Of a DNA stretch of 64,000 nucleotides, positions 45,870 through 55,197 are shown one piece after another. The first letter of the stretch is position 1. The number at the start of each line of letters is the position of its first letter. This stretch comes from Vagococcus fluvialis bH819 (GTDB lineage: Bacteria > Bacillota > Bacilli > Lactobacillales > Vagococcaceae), in NCBI RefSeq assembly GCF_900163795.1, contig NZ_FWFD01000007.1, forward strand, positions 207,119-271,118. Direction: 5' to 3'. The position numbers and the translations under genes were made by a program. The notes under the pieces are model-generated. The model did not search any database. It was given only the letters and a program-made list of their open reading frames with translations, and had not been told where the DNA came from.

Positions 45870-46772
45870 ATGTTAAAAGTTGAAGGCTTAACAAAAACAT
45901 TTGGTACGATGACAGCGTTAGATAATGTGTCATTTGAAATACCAGATGGGAAAATATTAGGATTGATTGGTCAAAATGGAGCGGGTAAATCAACAACCTT
46001 TCGCTTGATTTTAAACTTTCTAGATCAAGATAAAGGTTTAATTACTTGGAATGGTCAGCCGATTAAAGAAAAAGATTATAATATTATTGGTTATTTACCT
46101 GAGGAAAGAGGACTATATCCTAAGGTGACTATCGAAGATCAACTTGTTTATTTTGGTCGTTTGCGTGGAAAGACAAAAAAAGAGATTGTGCCACTGATTG
46201 ATCATTGGATGGAAAAATTTGAAGTAAAAGGAAAAAAATCTGACAAGGTAAAAACTTTATCAAAAGGGAACCAACAAAAAGTTCAGCTGATTGCTACACT
46301 TATTCATGAACCTAAATTAGTTATTTTAGATGAACCTTTTAGTGGATTGGATCCTGTTAATGCGGAGCTACTAAAACAAGGTATTATTGAGCTAAAAGCG
46401 AAAGGATCATGTGTGATTTTTTCAAGTCATAACATGGAAAATGTAGAACAAATCTGTGACCATTTAGTGATGCTTAGAAATGGTCAGATGGTTCTAGATG
46501 GTGTGGTTCAAGATATCAGAGATCAGTTTGGCAGAACTCATCTTGAGATAGAAACAGCTTTAACAAAAGAAGCATTACTTGATATACCAGGTGTTGTGGA
46601 TGTGACTGAAAAAAGAAATAATATGTATTCAGTTCATTTATCTGATGCAGAAGTTGGAAAAGTAGTTTTTGATGAAGCGATGAAGCTAACGGATTATCTA
46701 CCAATTTTCAATCAACAACCACCAACCTTGGAGGAGATATTTAAATTAAAAGTAGGTGAAAAAGATGAATAA
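45870..46772 (+). CDS. ABC transporter ATP-binding protein (NatA-like)
   Basis: 300 residues. Walker A GQNGAGKST, signature-like LSKGNQQKV, Walker B LVILDEPFSGLD, H-loop SSHNM and a C-terminal regulatory domain of ~80 residues. Together with the next gene it forms an ABC-2 exporter of the Nat or YhaQ type, moving sodium or drugs. AAGGAGG ribosome site. Confidence 0.92.
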   Translation: MLKVEGLTKTFGTMTALDNVSFEIPDGKILGLIGQNGAGKSTTFRLILNFLDQDKGLITWNGQPIKEKDYNIIGYLPEERGLYPKVTIEDQLVYFGRLRGKTKKEIVPLIDHWMEKFEVKGKKSDKVKTLSKGNQQKVQLIATLIHEPKLVILDEPFSGLDPVNAELLKQGIIELKAKGSCVIFSSHNMENVEQICDHLVMLRNGQMVLDGVVQDIRDQFGRTHLEIETALTKEALLDIPGVVDVTEKRNNMYSVHLSDAEVGKVVFDEAMKLTDYLPIFNQQPPTLEEIFKLKVGEKDE

Positions 46773-48009
46773 ATTTTGGGTTGTCGCATTAGAGACGTAT
46801 AAAAAACATGTGAAGTCAGTTAGTTTTGTGATGATGATTATTGCGCCATTGTTGTTTATGGGGATATTTGCTGGTTCTACTTACATGGGGCAAAAATTTA
46901 ATCATTCAAAAGAGGTAGCTATTGTCAGTGAAGTTGATGGATTAAGTCAAGCTTTCACAGAACAAACTAAGAAAGAATTTGATATTAATAAAAAAATCAA
47001 GACAGAAGATGGAGCAAAAAAAGCGTTAGAAAAAGAAGAAATTGATGGCTATATTGCCATTCGTGAAAATCAAGATAAGTTGGCTGGTCATTATATTGGC
47101 GTAAAAACACTTGGTACGGATAGTTTGCAAGTGATTCAGCAAAATTTAAATCAGTTACAACTAGGTCTTAATGCTGAAAAACTATCGTTGTCACAAGAAG
47201 AAGTTGCTAAGTTACTATCTCCTGCAACCGTTGATGAAAAACAAGTGAAAATAACAGATGGTAAAATTGAAGAGAATAAAGACAACAAAGCAGTTATGAT
47301 GATTGTTGGAATGGTTGTCGTCTTTATGATGTATTTTATTGTTTTACTATATTCATCTATTACTGCTCAAGAAGTAGCGTCAGAAAAAGGAACACGTATT
47401 ATGGAAGTCATTCTTTCAAGCACCACAGCATCGAAACATTTCTACGGAAAAATTACGGGTATCTCATTGGTTATTTTAACGCAAGTGGGTGTTTACTTAG
47501 TGACAGGCGTTGTCGGTTTTATTTTTGTTAAAGACATGGATATAGTTAAAATGTTCTTTGAAGAAATACCAGCAGCTGATTTATTGAGAGGATTATTAGG
47601 TTATAATTTATTGTATTTACTTTTTGGTGTACTAATCTATACAATTTTAGCAGCTTTCTTAGGATCTCTAGTAAGCAAAGCGGAAGATTCAGCTAAAGCT
47701 GTTGCTCCCTTGACTTACTTAACAATGATTGGTTTTATTGGAAGCTTCTCTGTCGGTATGTCCAATCCGCAAAGCATCATCATTAAAGTTATGTCGTTTA
47801 TTCCCTTTCTTTCTTCATTTGGTATGCCAGTCAGGATTGCAAATAACGAAGTGAGTAATATGGAAGTTCTGATTTCGTTAAGTATATTAGTGATTAGCAT
47901 TTTGGTTTTATTAAAAATTTCAGCAAAAGCTTATAAATCAACTGTATTAATTTATAGCGATAAGAGTATGATGAATGTCTTTAAAGATGCAATGAATTTA
48001 GCGAAATAA
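46765..48009 (+). CDS. ABC-2 transporter permease (NatB-like)
   Basis: 414 residues. One N-terminal helix (~18-40), a large extracytoplasmic domain (~45-175) and five or six membrane helices (~178-385). Overlaps the ATPase gene by eight bases; ATG 46765 (MNKFWVVALETY) with AGGTGAA is preferred over GTG 46756. Followed eight bases after its stop by palindromic repeat R4. Confidence 0.9.
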   Translation: MNKFWVVALETYKKHVKSVSFVMMIIAPLLFMGIFAGSTYMGQKFNHSKEVAIVSEVDGLSQAFTEQTKKEFDINKKIKTEDGAKKALEKEEIDGYIAIRENQDKLAGHYIGVKTLGTDSLQVIQQNLNQLQLGLNAEKLSLSQEEVAKLLSPATVDEKQVKITDGKIEENKDNKAVMMIVGMVVVFMMYFIVLLYSSITAQEVASEKGTRIMEVILSSTTASKHFYGKITGISLVILTQVGVYLVTGVVGFIFVKDMDIVKMFFEEIPAADLLRGLLGYNLLYLLFGVLIYTILAAFLGSLVSKAEDSAKAVAPLTYLTMIGFIGSFSVGMSNPQSIIIKVMSFIPFLSSFGMPVRIANNEVSNMEVLISLSILVISILVLLKISAKAYKSTVLIYSDKSMMNVFKDAMNLAK

Positions 48010-48014
48010 GAAAT

Positions 48015-48120
48015 AATCAGGGTGGTGAAAAAAGCGATTAACTACATCAGAGTGGAGGAAAAGCGAACAACTGCTCTTAACAAAAGTTGTCGTGGAGCAG
48101 ACATTTTACCCTCTGACTGT
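48015..48120 (+). repeat. Palindromic intergenic repeat, degenerate copy R4
   Basis: Its first 27 bases (48017-48043) are identical to the start of R2b read on the minus strand. Next comes ACATCAGAGTGGA, like the boundary between R2 units, then a GAGCAG...TTTTACCCTCTGA end like that of R3. The middle is diverged. Confidence 0.6.
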
Positions 48121-48142
48121 GAAAAAAATTATTCGTACGACT

Positions 48143-48187
48143 AAAAACGAGACTGACTACAATTTTATTTGAGTCAGTCTCGTTTTT
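48143..48187. terminator. Strong bidirectional terminator
   Basis: A perfect 16-bp stem (48143-48158 with 48172-48187) with A- and T-runs on either side. It ends both the ABC operon and, on minus, the tRNA-like RNA. Confidence 0.88.
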
Positions 48188-48200
48188 GATTTTGTAGAAA

Positions 48201-48282
48201 CGTGGACGGTAGGAGTCGAACCTACACCTTTGATATAGGAAAAACCTTTCAGCTATACAAGTATAACACCAAGTTCATCCAC
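48201..48282 (-). tRNA. tRNA-like gene or tRNA pseudogene without a recognisable anticodon arm
   Basis: On the minus strand a 7-bp acceptor stem (GTGGATG with CGTCCAC, one G-T pair) and a perfect T-arm (GTAGG TTCGACT CCTAC) are present, but no encoded CCA. The 50 bases between them are ~9 too many for a normal class I tRNA and do not form D and anticodon stems I can identify; instead TATAG.GAAA pairs with TTTC.CTATA. A terminator follows and a TATTAT -10-like word lies upstream, so it may be transcribed. It could be a degenerated tRNA gene, as left at integration sites. Confidence 0.4.
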
Positions 48283-48400
48283 TGGTTTATTATATAACTA
48301 CTATAATATAAAGAGTTTAAGAAAAGATAAAGTAAGTTTGAAGAAATCGGTAACAATTTGCGATAAAATATAATTGAGAAGGAAGATAGAAAGCAGGTGA

Positions 48401-48964
48401 ATGAAGATTTTAACAAATGTACTAGTTTTTATCGCAACCAATATAGATGATTTATTAATCTTAACGTTATTCTTTGGCTTTAATGTAACAAGCAAAAAAA
48501 GACGGGATATTATTATTGGGCAGTTTTTAGGAATGGGATTTTTAATAGGATTGAGTTTAGTCGTATTATTTGGTGTTCAAAAAATTGATCTAATTAGTCT
48601 AAGGTGGTTAGGAATTGTTCCAATTTTTATGGGGGGAAAGTATTTTATTGGAAAAAAGGGCGTTGAAAAAGAGAGTGAACGTCGTGAAAGCAAAGAACAT
48701 CACTTAATTATACAATTATTTTTATTAACAGTAATGAATGGCATGGATAATGTAGGTGCTTATGTCCCGCTATTTGGAAGTTTAACAAAAAGGGGGTTAG
48801 TAAGTTGTGTTGTAATTTTTCTTCTTATGACGGGTATCTGGTGTATACTTGCTATTAATATTACTAAACTTAAGTATGTTAAAGAAAAATTATTTATTGC
48901 TCAGACATGGTTATTACCGATTGTTTTAATCTATATGGGGATAGTGATCATTTTACAGTTATAA
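48401..48964 (+). CDS. cadD: CadD family cadmium resistance transporter
   Basis: 187 residues, five or six membrane segments, LysE-like superfamily. The family signature FIATNIDDLLIL (with the paired Asp) is at the N-terminus and NGMDNVGAYVPLF in the second half. Staphylococcal CadD gives low-level cadmium resistance, often from plasmids; no cadX regulator is next to it here. It lies between a tRNA-like gene and rpsD, which suggests that it was acquired. Confidence 0.88.
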   Translation: MKILTNVLVFIATNIDDLLILTLFFGFNVTSKKRRDIIIGQFLGMGFLIGLSLVVLFGVQKIDLISLRWLGIVPIFMGGKYFIGKKGVEKESERRESKEHHLIIQLFLLTVMNGMDNVGAYVPLFGSLTKRGLVSCVVIFLLMTGIWCILAINITKLKYVKEKLFIAQTWLLPIVLIYMGIVIILQL

Positions 48965-48969
48965 ACAAT

Positions 48970-49005
48970 AAAAAGCCAAAACTTGAAATAAGTTTTGGCT
49001 TTTTT
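48970..49005. terminator. Bidirectional terminator between cadD and rpsD
   Basis: AAAAAGCCAAAACTT pairs perfectly with its complement, five-base loop, T-runs on both strands. Confidence 0.9.
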
Positions 49006-49012
49006 GATAATC

Positions 49013-49624
49013 TTAAAGTAATTTGTTGTAGAATTCTACTACGAATGCTTCGTCGATATCTTGTGATAACTCTTCACGTTCTGGTAAACGAGTTAAGCTA
49101 CCTGATAAAGTTTCAGCGTCAAAGCTTACGAACGCTGGGCGTCCTAATGTAGACTCAACAGCTTCTTTGATAAATGTAACATCTTTAGATTTTTCGCGAA
49201 CTGAGATTACTTGTCCAGGTTGTACGCGGTATGATGGAATATCAACGCGTTTACCGTCAACAGTAATGTGACCGTGGTTTACAAACTGACGTGCTTGACG
49301 ACGAGTAGTTGCTAAACCTAAACGGAAAACAACATTATCTAAACGTTGTTCTAGTAAGATCATGAAGTTAACACCATGTTTACCTTCAGTAATGTTACCA
49401 GCCGCTACGAATAAGTTACGGAATTGGCGTTCAGTTAAACCATAGGTGTGGCGTAATTTTTGCTTTTCAGCTAATTGTAAGCCGTACTCAGATTTGTTTC
49501 TTCTTTGGTTAGGTCCGTGTTGACCTGGTGCGTAAGGACGACGAGCTAATTCTTTACCAGTTCCTGATAATGAAATGCCTAAGCGTCTAGAGATTTTCCA
49601 ACTTGGTCCAGTATAACGTGACAT
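49013..49624 (-). CDS. rpsD: 30S ribosomal protein S4
   Basis: 203 residues. Primary 16S rRNA-binding protein that nucleates 30S assembly. Sequence is a full-length S4: [15 protein letters not shown] start, an S4 RNA-binding domain ([21 protein letters not shown]) and the C-terminal FYNKLL. There is no zinc-cysteine motif, so this is the C-minus form. ATG 49624 with GGAGG ahead is right; the open frame reaches back 15 bases further. A structured leader upstream suggests autoregulation. Confidence 0.97.
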   Translation of the reverse strand: MSRYTGPSWKISRRLGISLSGTGKELARRPYAPGQHGPNQRRNKSEYGLQLAEKQKLRHTYGLTERQFRNLFVAAGNITEGKHGVNFMILLEQRLDNVVFRLGLATTRRQARQFVNHGHITVDGKRVDIPSYRVQPGQVISVREKSKDVTFIKEAVESTLGRPAFVSFDAETLSGSLTRLPEREELSQDIDEAFVVEFYNKLL

Positions 49625-49679
49625 GAATAATTCCTCCAATAAATTTCTTTAGTTTTGGAGTAAAATAATTTCTTAAAAA

Positions 49680-49800
49680 TATTAACATTCGCTTAGTTCA
49701 TTTTTCAATCTTCGCCCTTGCAGCCGTGGCTACGCAATTGAACCTAATGATAGGCAAACAAACTAATAACGAGCTGCTTATTTTTTAGCTGCATTATTTT
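49680..49800 (-). promoter_or_regulatory. Structured rpsD leader, candidate S4-binding element
   Basis: In the 360-bp gap upstream of rpsD, two nested stems can be read: TTAGTT/AACTAA (49693-49698 with 49761-49766) enclosing TTCAAT/ATTGAA (49704-49709 with 49737-49742), and the inner segment is GC-rich in this AT-rich region. S4 represses its own mRNA through a leader structure in Bacillus, so this is the likely counterpart. The same gap also holds upstream elements for the FNT gene. Confidence 0.5.
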
Positions 49801-49985
49801 ACACAAAATATATTATACAATAGATCGTAGCACTCAGTCAATGAGAAAGTAACTTTCTTTCCAATTATTGATTTTTGACGTATTTTTTTCAATTATTTAA
49901 TATAATATTAGGTATATTTGTGATAAATTATTCAATGTACTTATTTTTAAAATTATAAGAAAAAGTGAGAGAGGGTTTTTAGAAA

Positions 49986-50777
49986 ATGGCACACAGTTCA
50001 GAATTAATGGCAAAAATTGATGGTTCAATAGAAAAAAAGAATGAACTCATCGATAAAAAATTTAGTAAATATGCAGTAAGATCAGTTTTAGCAACATTAT
50101 ACTTAAGTTTAGGTTCAGCGATTGCATTAGGGTTAGGAATTAAATTTGATGGTTCAATCGGAAAAATGTTATATGCTTTTACCTTTGGGTTAGGATTAGC
50201 ATTAATTATATTTTTAAATGCAGAATTAGGAACATCTAACATGATGTATATGACAGTTGCTGCGTATCGAAAAAAATTAAAACCATCTAAGGCGTTCAAA
50301 ATTTTAATGGTTTGTGTGCTGTTCAATCTGATTGGAGCAATAATAGTTGCTTATCTATTATCCGTTACAGGATTTTTCAAAGGACTACCCGCTGATAATT
50401 TCTTAACGCATATAGTAGAAGGAAAGTTCCAAAAAGGAATTGGTCAGACAGTCATTGAAGGAATGTTTGCGAATATCATCGTTAACTTAGCAATCTTGAT
50501 GTCAATGAAGGCAAAAGATGATGCAGCAAGATTTATGTCTATTTTATGTGTTATCTTTATTTTTACATTTTTAGGCTTTGAGCATGTTATCGCTAATTTT
50601 ATTTATTTTCCGTTAGCATTCTTCTCATCAGGAGGAGCAGTTGCTGGTATGACTATCGCAGCCTTAACAACTAATATAGTATTTACTTTTATTGGAAACT
50701 TTATTGGCGGTGGCTTAGTAATTGGTTTGACCTATGCTTGGTTAAATAATGATGAGACATTGAAGTACTTGGATTAA
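49986..50777 (+). CDS. Formate/nitrite transporter (FNT) family channel
   Basis: 263 residues, six membrane helices with glycine-rich loops (LYLSLGSAIALGLG, FLNAELGTSNMMY, GNFIGGGLVIGLTYA). FNT proteins form pentameric channels for formate, nitrite or hydrosulfide. No neighbouring pyruvate formate-lyase gene is present to choose between these. A TTGACG and a TATAAT lie upstream (49875 and 49901), but 20 bp apart, so the promoter is tentative. Confidence 0.85.
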   Translation: MAHSSELMAKIDGSIEKKNELIDKKFSKYAVRSVLATLYLSLGSAIALGLGIKFDGSIGKMLYAFTFGLGLALIIFLNAELGTSNMMYMTVAAYRKKLKPSKAFKILMVCVLFNLIGAIIVAYLLSVTGFFKGLPADNFLTHIVEGKFQKGIGQTVIEGMFANIIVNLAILMSMKAKDDAARFMSILCVIFIFTFLGFEHVIANFIYFPLAFFSSGGAVAGMTIAALTTNIVFTFIGNFIGGGLVIGLTYAWLNNDETLKYLD

Positions 50778-50810
50778 ATGTAAGAAGTAAGGGGAAGTAG
50801 TAATGAAAGC

Positions 50811-50848
50811 TGAGGCTGACTTAAATTGTCAGTCTCACTTTTTTTTTG
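50811..50848 (+). terminator. Intrinsic terminator after the FNT gene
   Basis: GAG.CTGAC / GTCAG.CTC stem with a seven-base loop and eight or nine T. Confidence 0.85.
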
Positions 50849-50882
50849 TTATACTATCATTAGCAAAACTAGGAGGAAGAAC

Positions 50883-51659
50883 ATGAAAAAGAAATTAATC
50901 GCTTTTGATATTGATGGGACACTAATCAATGATGACCACAATGTGTTACCAGAAACGCTGATTGCTATTGAAAAGCTTCAAAATGAAGGTCATATGGTAA
51001 TGTGTGCTACTGGTCGTAGTTTACCTTTAGCAGAAGAGGTACTTGCCCAGACAGGCATAAAGCATGCTGTATTAAGTAATGGTGCTGTTGCTTTTTCAGA
51101 GGGGAAACAAATATATAATAATTCATTAGATAATGAGGCTATGCTTAAATTAGTTCAAGTGAGTAATGAGCGAAATATTGATTTAGTTTTTAATGGCTTA
51201 AAAGAGACGAAACTAAATAATAAAAATTATAAACCAGAAACCAAAATAGCGATGGAAAGTTTTGGACAAGCGTTACCAGAAATAGATGAAACTTTCCATG
51301 AGAGAGAAGAAGTTTACCAAATTGTAGCGTTACTCGATGAAAGTAAAATGGATGCATACGTTGGGAAGTTCCCAGAATTTCGTTTTATCCGCTGGCATGA
51401 GCATGGCATTGATATCCTACCTCATAATGGTTCAAAAGCAGAAACATTGAAATTCATTGCGGATAAATTTGGCTTTGACAGAGAGGATGTCATGGCTTTT
51501 GGAGATGGTAATAATGATATGGAAATGTTAGATTATGCTGGAGTAGGTGTTGCTATGGGGAATGGCAAGGATGAGTTAAAAAAAGTGAGTAATTTTGTAA
51601 CGTTGTCTAATAATGATGGTGGTATTTGTCATGCGTTAAAAGAATATGCTTTAATTTAA
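50883..51659 (+). CDS. Cof-type HAD-IIB phosphatase
   Basis: 258 residues. HAD motif I DIDGTLIND, motif II in CATGRS, motif III Lys region and motif IV GDGNNDMEML; a type IIB cap lies between (~85-190). It dephosphorylates sugar phosphates, flavin or similar small substrates. ATG 50883 with AGGAGG ahead is the start. Confidence 0.92.
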   Translation: MKKKLIAFDIDGTLINDDHNVLPETLIAIEKLQNEGHMVMCATGRSLPLAEEVLAQTGIKHAVLSNGAVAFSEGKQIYNNSLDNEAMLKLVQVSNERNIDLVFNGLKETKLNNKNYKPETKIAMESFGQALPEIDETFHEREEVYQIVALLDESKMDAYVGKFPEFRFIRWHEHGIDILPHNGSKAETLKFIADKFGFDREDVMAFGDGNNDMEMLDYAGVGVAMGNGKDELKKVSNFVTLSNNDGGICHALKEYALI

Positions 51660-51665
51660 AGCAAC

Positions 51666-51699
51666 AAAAAAAACGATTCGAGAAGAATCGTTTTTTTAT
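51666..51699. terminator. Bidirectional terminator between HAD gene and def
   Basis: AAAAAAACGATTC pairs with GAATCGTTTTTTT around a short loop; it reaches into the def stop codon. Confidence 0.88.
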
Positions 51700-52259
51700 T
51701 GGATAAGCAGAACATCATCTGCTGCATAGTTTGGATTTTGCTTGTTAATGTGATCATAGAACATAATACCGTTTAAGTGATCTAGCTCATGTTGGATGAC
51801 AATCGCTGGATAGTGTTTTAATCGTAATTTATGCTTCTCACCTTCTTGATCAAAATAAGAAATAGTAATCTTAGCATTCCTTACGACAAGGCCTGGAACA
51901 TGTCGATCAACAGAAAGACAGCCTTCTCCTTCTTCAATAGCTGCTTGTTGAACAGAATGACTTAGAATTTTTGGGTTGTACATCACAGTACTTAAAAAAG
52001 GTTCTCCGTCTTCTTCTTCCATATTAGGGATTTCAATAGCAATCATTCGTTTAGAGACATCAAGTTGTGGTGCAGCCAAACCAACACCACCACGAAGCTG
52101 ATATTTTTCAGCTAATTCAGGGTCTTGACTGTTTTTTAAAAATTCAGTCATTTTCTCGCCTAATTCTCTATCTGCATCAGATAAAGGAAAAGAGACTTCC
52201 TCGGCTACTTTGCGAAGTGTCGGATGTCCTTCGCGAATAATATCATTCATTGTAATCAT
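51696..52259 (-). CDS. def: Peptide deformylase
   Basis: 187 residues, type II deformylase of Gram-positives. Removes formyl groups from nascent N-terminal methionine. Motif 1 GVGLAAPQ, motif 2 EGCLSV and motif 3 QHELDHLNG hold the metal ligands (Cys, two His) and catalytic Glu. The N-terminus [16 protein letters not shown] matches enterococcal PDF. Faces the HAD gene, divergent from rpsO. Confidence 0.96.
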   Translation of the reverse strand: MITMNDIIREGHPTLRKVAEEVSFPLSDADRELGEKMTEFLKNSQDPELAEKYQLRGGVGLAAPQLDVSKRMIAIEIPNMEEEDGEPFLSTVMYNPKILSHSVQQAAIEEGEGCLSVDRHVPGLVVRNAKITISYFDQEGEKHKLRLKHYPAIVIQHELDHLNGIMFYDHINKQNPNYAADDVLLIQ

Positions 52260-52382
52260 TTACGTGACACTTCCTTTCTATATATTTTATTCTATCATAG
52301 CTTACTCAAATCATTGTAATATTTGTTTACTTAAAAAGAAAGACTATTATTGATAAAAAATACAAAAAAGCGCAATAAATTC

Positions 52383-52500
52383 TTGCTTTTAATGTAAAAA
52401 TCGGGTAAAGTACCATTGTGTGATGTTAAACATCACGACCTATTACTAGGTTTTTCGAGTCACCAACGAATTACTAAGTTGTAGGGAAAAAATATAAGAG
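52383..52500 (+). promoter_or_regulatory. rpsO promoter and hairpin-rich leader
   Basis: TTGCTT (52383), 17-bp spacer, TAAAGT (52406). The ~90-base leader has three small hairpins in tandem: TGATG/CATCA, ACCTA/TAGGT and CAAC/GTTG. S15 represses its own mRNA through the leader in several bacteria; this layout fits that idea without proving it. Confidence 0.5.
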
Positions 52501-52509
52501 GTGAAAGAA

Positions 52510-52779
52510 ATGGCAATTACAAAAGAACGCAAGAACGAAATCATCAAAGAATACGCTCGTCATGAAGGAGATACTGGTTCTTCAGAAGTACAAATCGCAG
52601 TATTAACAGCTGAGATTAATGCATTAAATGAGCATGCTCAAATTCACAAAAAAGATCACCATTCATACCGTGGATTAATGAAAAAAATTGGACACCGTCG
52701 TAATCTTTTAGCATATTTACGTAAAACTGATGTTCAAAGTTACCGCGAATTAATCCAAAAATTAGGATTACGTCGTTAA
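52510..52779 (+). CDS. rpsO: 30S ribosomal protein S15
   Basis: 89 residues, full-length S15. It binds the 16S rRNA central domain; conserved [26 protein letters not shown] and RRNLLAYLR are present. ATG 52510 follows AGAGGTGAAAG; the frame reaches back three more codons to GTG 52501, which lies in the ribosome site. Followed by a terminator and then pnp, the usual order. Confidence 0.97.
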   Translation: MAITKERKNEIIKEYARHEGDTGSSEVQIAVLTAEINALNEHAQIHKKDHHSYRGLMKKIGHRRNLLAYLRKTDVQSYRELIQKLGLRR

Positions 52780-52793
52780 TTTTTAATGAGTTT

Positions 52794-52837
52794 AAAAAAA
52801 GTGAGGTCTGGTTTGGATCTCGCTTTTCTTTTAAAAA
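52794..52837 (+). terminator. Terminator/attenuator between rpsO and pnp
   Basis: AAAAGTGAGGTC pairs with GATCTCGCTTTT (G-T pairs included) and is followed by C and T-rich sequence. Confidence 0.75.
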
Positions 52838-52843
52838 AGAAAA

Positions 52844-52930
52844 GCACGATGAAGGTGAAACTACTATGCAAATGTGAGGATTTTTAATTAATAATTTTGA
52901 CATTTGTTTAGTAGAACTTATCATCTGTGC
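52844..52930 (+). promoter_or_regulatory. Long stem-loop in the pnp leader
   Basis: Three stacked paired segments: GCACGATGA with TCATCTGTGC (one bulge; 52844-52852 and 52921-52930), ACTAC(T) with (A)GTAG, and CAAATGT with ACATTTG, closed by a ~24-base AT-rich loop. The ribosome site AAGGAG begins six bases after the stem. It resembles the RNase III-sensitive leader by which E. coli PNPase represses itself. Confidence 0.6.
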
Positions 52931-52949
52931 GATATAAGGAGATTATAAA

Positions 52950-55082
52950 ATGTTGAATTCTGAAAAAAGAGTATTCGAAACAACTTGGGGAGGACGTCCT
53001 TTATCTGTCGAAATTGGTCAGTTAGCAAAACAAGCTAATGGATCTGTTTTAGTGAGATATGGAGACACAGTTGTTTTAACAGCTGCAGTTGCCTCTAAAA
53101 AAGCAAAAGATGTGGATTTCTTTCCATTAACAGTTAACTATGAAGAAAAAATGTATTCTGTTGGTAAAGTACCTGGTGGATTCATTAAACGTGAAGGCCG
53201 TCCAAGTGAAACAGCAACTTTAACCGCTCGTCTGATTGACCGTCCGATTCGTCCGATGTTTGCGGAAGGATTTAGAAACGAAGTACAAATCACAAACGTT
53301 GTTATGAGTGTTGATCAAGATTGCTTACCACAAATGGCAGCAATGCTAGGTTCTTCTTTAGCTTTATCAGTCTCAGATATTCCTTTTGATGGCCCAATTG
53401 CTGGGGTTGAAGTGGGTCGTATTAACGGTGAGTACGTTATTAATCCAACAATCGAACAAATGGAGTTATCAGATATTGAGTTAACGGTAGCTGGTACAAA
53501 AGATGCTATCAACATGGTAGAAAGTGGCGCTAAAGAAGTGTCAGAAGAAGATATGTTAGGGGCACTTTTATTTGGTCATGCTGAAATTAAACGCTTAGTT
53601 GAATTCCAAGAAAAAATTGCTAAAGAAATTGGCAAAGCTAAAATGGAAATCACTCTTCTACAAATTGATGCTGATTTAGAAAAAGAAATCAATGCGACAT
53701 ATCAAACACGTATGGTTGAAGCAATTCAAACTGAAGAAAAATTAGCTCGTGAAGATAATATTGACGCGTTAAAAGAAGAAATCATTGCTGTCTATGAAGA
53801 AAAATTTGCAGAAGATGCAGATTCTGCTAAGTCGATGAAAGAAGTTCGTCAAATCTTAGAAGACATGGAAAAAAATGAAGTACGTCGTCTAATCACGATT
53901 GAAAAAATTCGTCCTGATGGTCGTAAAATTGATGAAATCAGACCACTTGATTCTGAGATTGGAATTTTACCACGTGTCCATGGTTCTGGCCTCTTCACTC
54001 GTGGACAAACACAAGCTTTAACAACTTGTACATTAGCGCCACTTGGTGAACATCAAATCATTGATGGTTTAGGTGTGGAAGATAGTAAAAGATTCATTCA
54101 CCACTATAACTTCCCACAATTCTCAGTTGGTTCAACAGGACCAACACGTGGACCAGGTCGTCGTGAAATCGGACATGGTGCTTTAGGAGAGAGAGCTTTA
54201 GCACAAGTTATTCCAAGTGAAGAAGAATTCCCATACATGATTCGTTTAGTTTCAGAAGTTTTAGAATCTAACGGTTCATCATCACAAGCAAGTATCTGTG
54301 GTGGAACATTAGCTCTTATGCATGCTGGTGTACCAATCAAATCACCAGTAGCAGGAATTGCGATGGGGCTTGTAATGGATAATGATAACTACACCGTTTT
54401 AACAGATATACAAGGTTTAGAAGATCACTTAGGAGACATGGACTTTAAAGTAGCTGGTACTAAAGATGGTATTACCGCTCTACAAATGGACATTAAAATC
54501 CAAGGAATCACTGAACAAATTTTAAAAGAAGCTTTAGCACAAGCTAAAAAAGCCCGTATGGAAATCTTAGCTAATTTAACAGCAACCATTGCTGAACCAA
54601 ATAAAGAGTTAAGTAAATATGCTCCTAAGATTGAAATGATCCAAATCAAAGCAGACAAAATTAAAACAGTTATCGGTAAAGGTGGAGAAACCATCAACAA
54701 AATTATCGATGAAACTGAAGTTAAGATTGATATTGATCAAGAAGGTAATGTAAGTATTGCTCATTCAGATCAAGACAAGATTAACCGTGCCATTGAAATT
54801 ATCAAAGAATTAGTCAGAGAAGTTGAGCTTGATGAAGTTTACTTGGCTAAAGTTGTTCGTATCGAAAAATTCGGTGCCTTTGTTAATTTATTTGGAAATA
54901 AAGATGCCTTGGTTCATATCTCACAATTTGCTCACGAAAGAGTGAACAAAGTGGAAGATGTGGTCAAGATGGGTGATGAGATCTTAGTTAAGATCACTGA
55001 AATTGACAAACAAGGTCGTGTCAATGCCTCAAGAAAAGCAATGATCGAAAAACCAAAAGAAGAAAAAACAGAAGAGAAATAG
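52950..55082 (+). CDS. pnp: Polyribonucleotide nucleotidyltransferase (PNPase)
   Basis: 710 residues. Phosphorolytic 3'-5' exoribonuclease and RNA-turnover factor. Two RNase PH-like domains (~1-210 and ~310-540) with an alpha-helical linker between, a KH domain ([16 protein letters not shown], ~555-615) and a C-terminal S1 domain ([18 protein letters not shown], ~620-695). The stop codon sits directly against a structured repeat with a terminator (55082-55197). Downstream lies an IS element. Confidence 0.97.
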   Translation: MLNSEKRVFETTWGGRPLSVEIGQLAKQANGSVLVRYGDTVVLTAAVASKKAKDVDFFPLTVNYEEKMYSVGKVPGGFIKREGRPSETATLTARLIDRPIRPMFAEGFRNEVQITNVVMSVDQDCLPQMAAMLGSSLALSVSDIPFDGPIAGVEVGRINGEYVINPTIEQMELSDIELTVAGTKDAINMVESGAKEVSEEDMLGALLFGHAEIKRLVEFQEKIAKEIGKAKMEITLLQIDADLEKEINATYQTRMVEAIQTEEKLAREDNIDALKEEIIAVYEEKFAEDADSAKSMKEVRQILEDMEKNEVRRLITIEKIRPDGRKIDEIRPLDSEIGILPRVHGSGLFTRGQTQALTTCTLAPLGEHQIIDGLGVEDSKRFIHHYNFPQFSVGSTGPTRGPGRREIGHGALGERALAQVIPSEEEFPYMIRLVSEVLESNGSSSQASICGGTLALMHAGVPIKSPVAGIAMGLVMDNDNYTVLTDIQGLEDHLGDMDFKVAGTKDGITALQMDIKIQGITEQILKEALAQAKKARMEILANLTATIAEPNKELSKYAPKIEMIQIKADKIKTVIGKGGETINKIIDETEVKIDIDQEGNVSIAHSDQDKINRAIEIIKELVREVELDEVYLAKVVRIEKFGAFVNLFGNKDALVHISQFAHERVNKVEDVVKMGDEILVKITEIDKQGRVNASRKAMIEKPKEEKTEEK

Positions 55083-55197
55083 AGTGGTGAAAACGGCTTT
55101 ATGTCAAATCGTGTTGATAAGCATAATTACTAATAATAAAAAGTCGAAAAAATGAATAGTTTCATAAAAGCGAGAGAAGAAATTTTTTCGTTTTTTT
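55082..55197 (+). repeat. Structured repeat with built-in terminator, copy A
   Basis: It begins AGAGTGGTGAAAACGGC, the complement of the R3 right end, then has a ~76-nt core that is repeated nearly unchanged at 63.7 kb. Inside, GTGTT-gata-AGCAT (55111-55124) forms a hairpin, and CGAGAGAA pairs with TTTTTTCG (55171-55178 with 55183-55190) before seven T, an intrinsic terminator for pnp. The ISL3 element abuts its T-run. Confidence 0.75.

Noticed and set aside
48907..49152. 81-codon plus-strand frame after cadD
   Set aside because: Overlaps cadD and rpsD across their shared terminator; no ribosome site.
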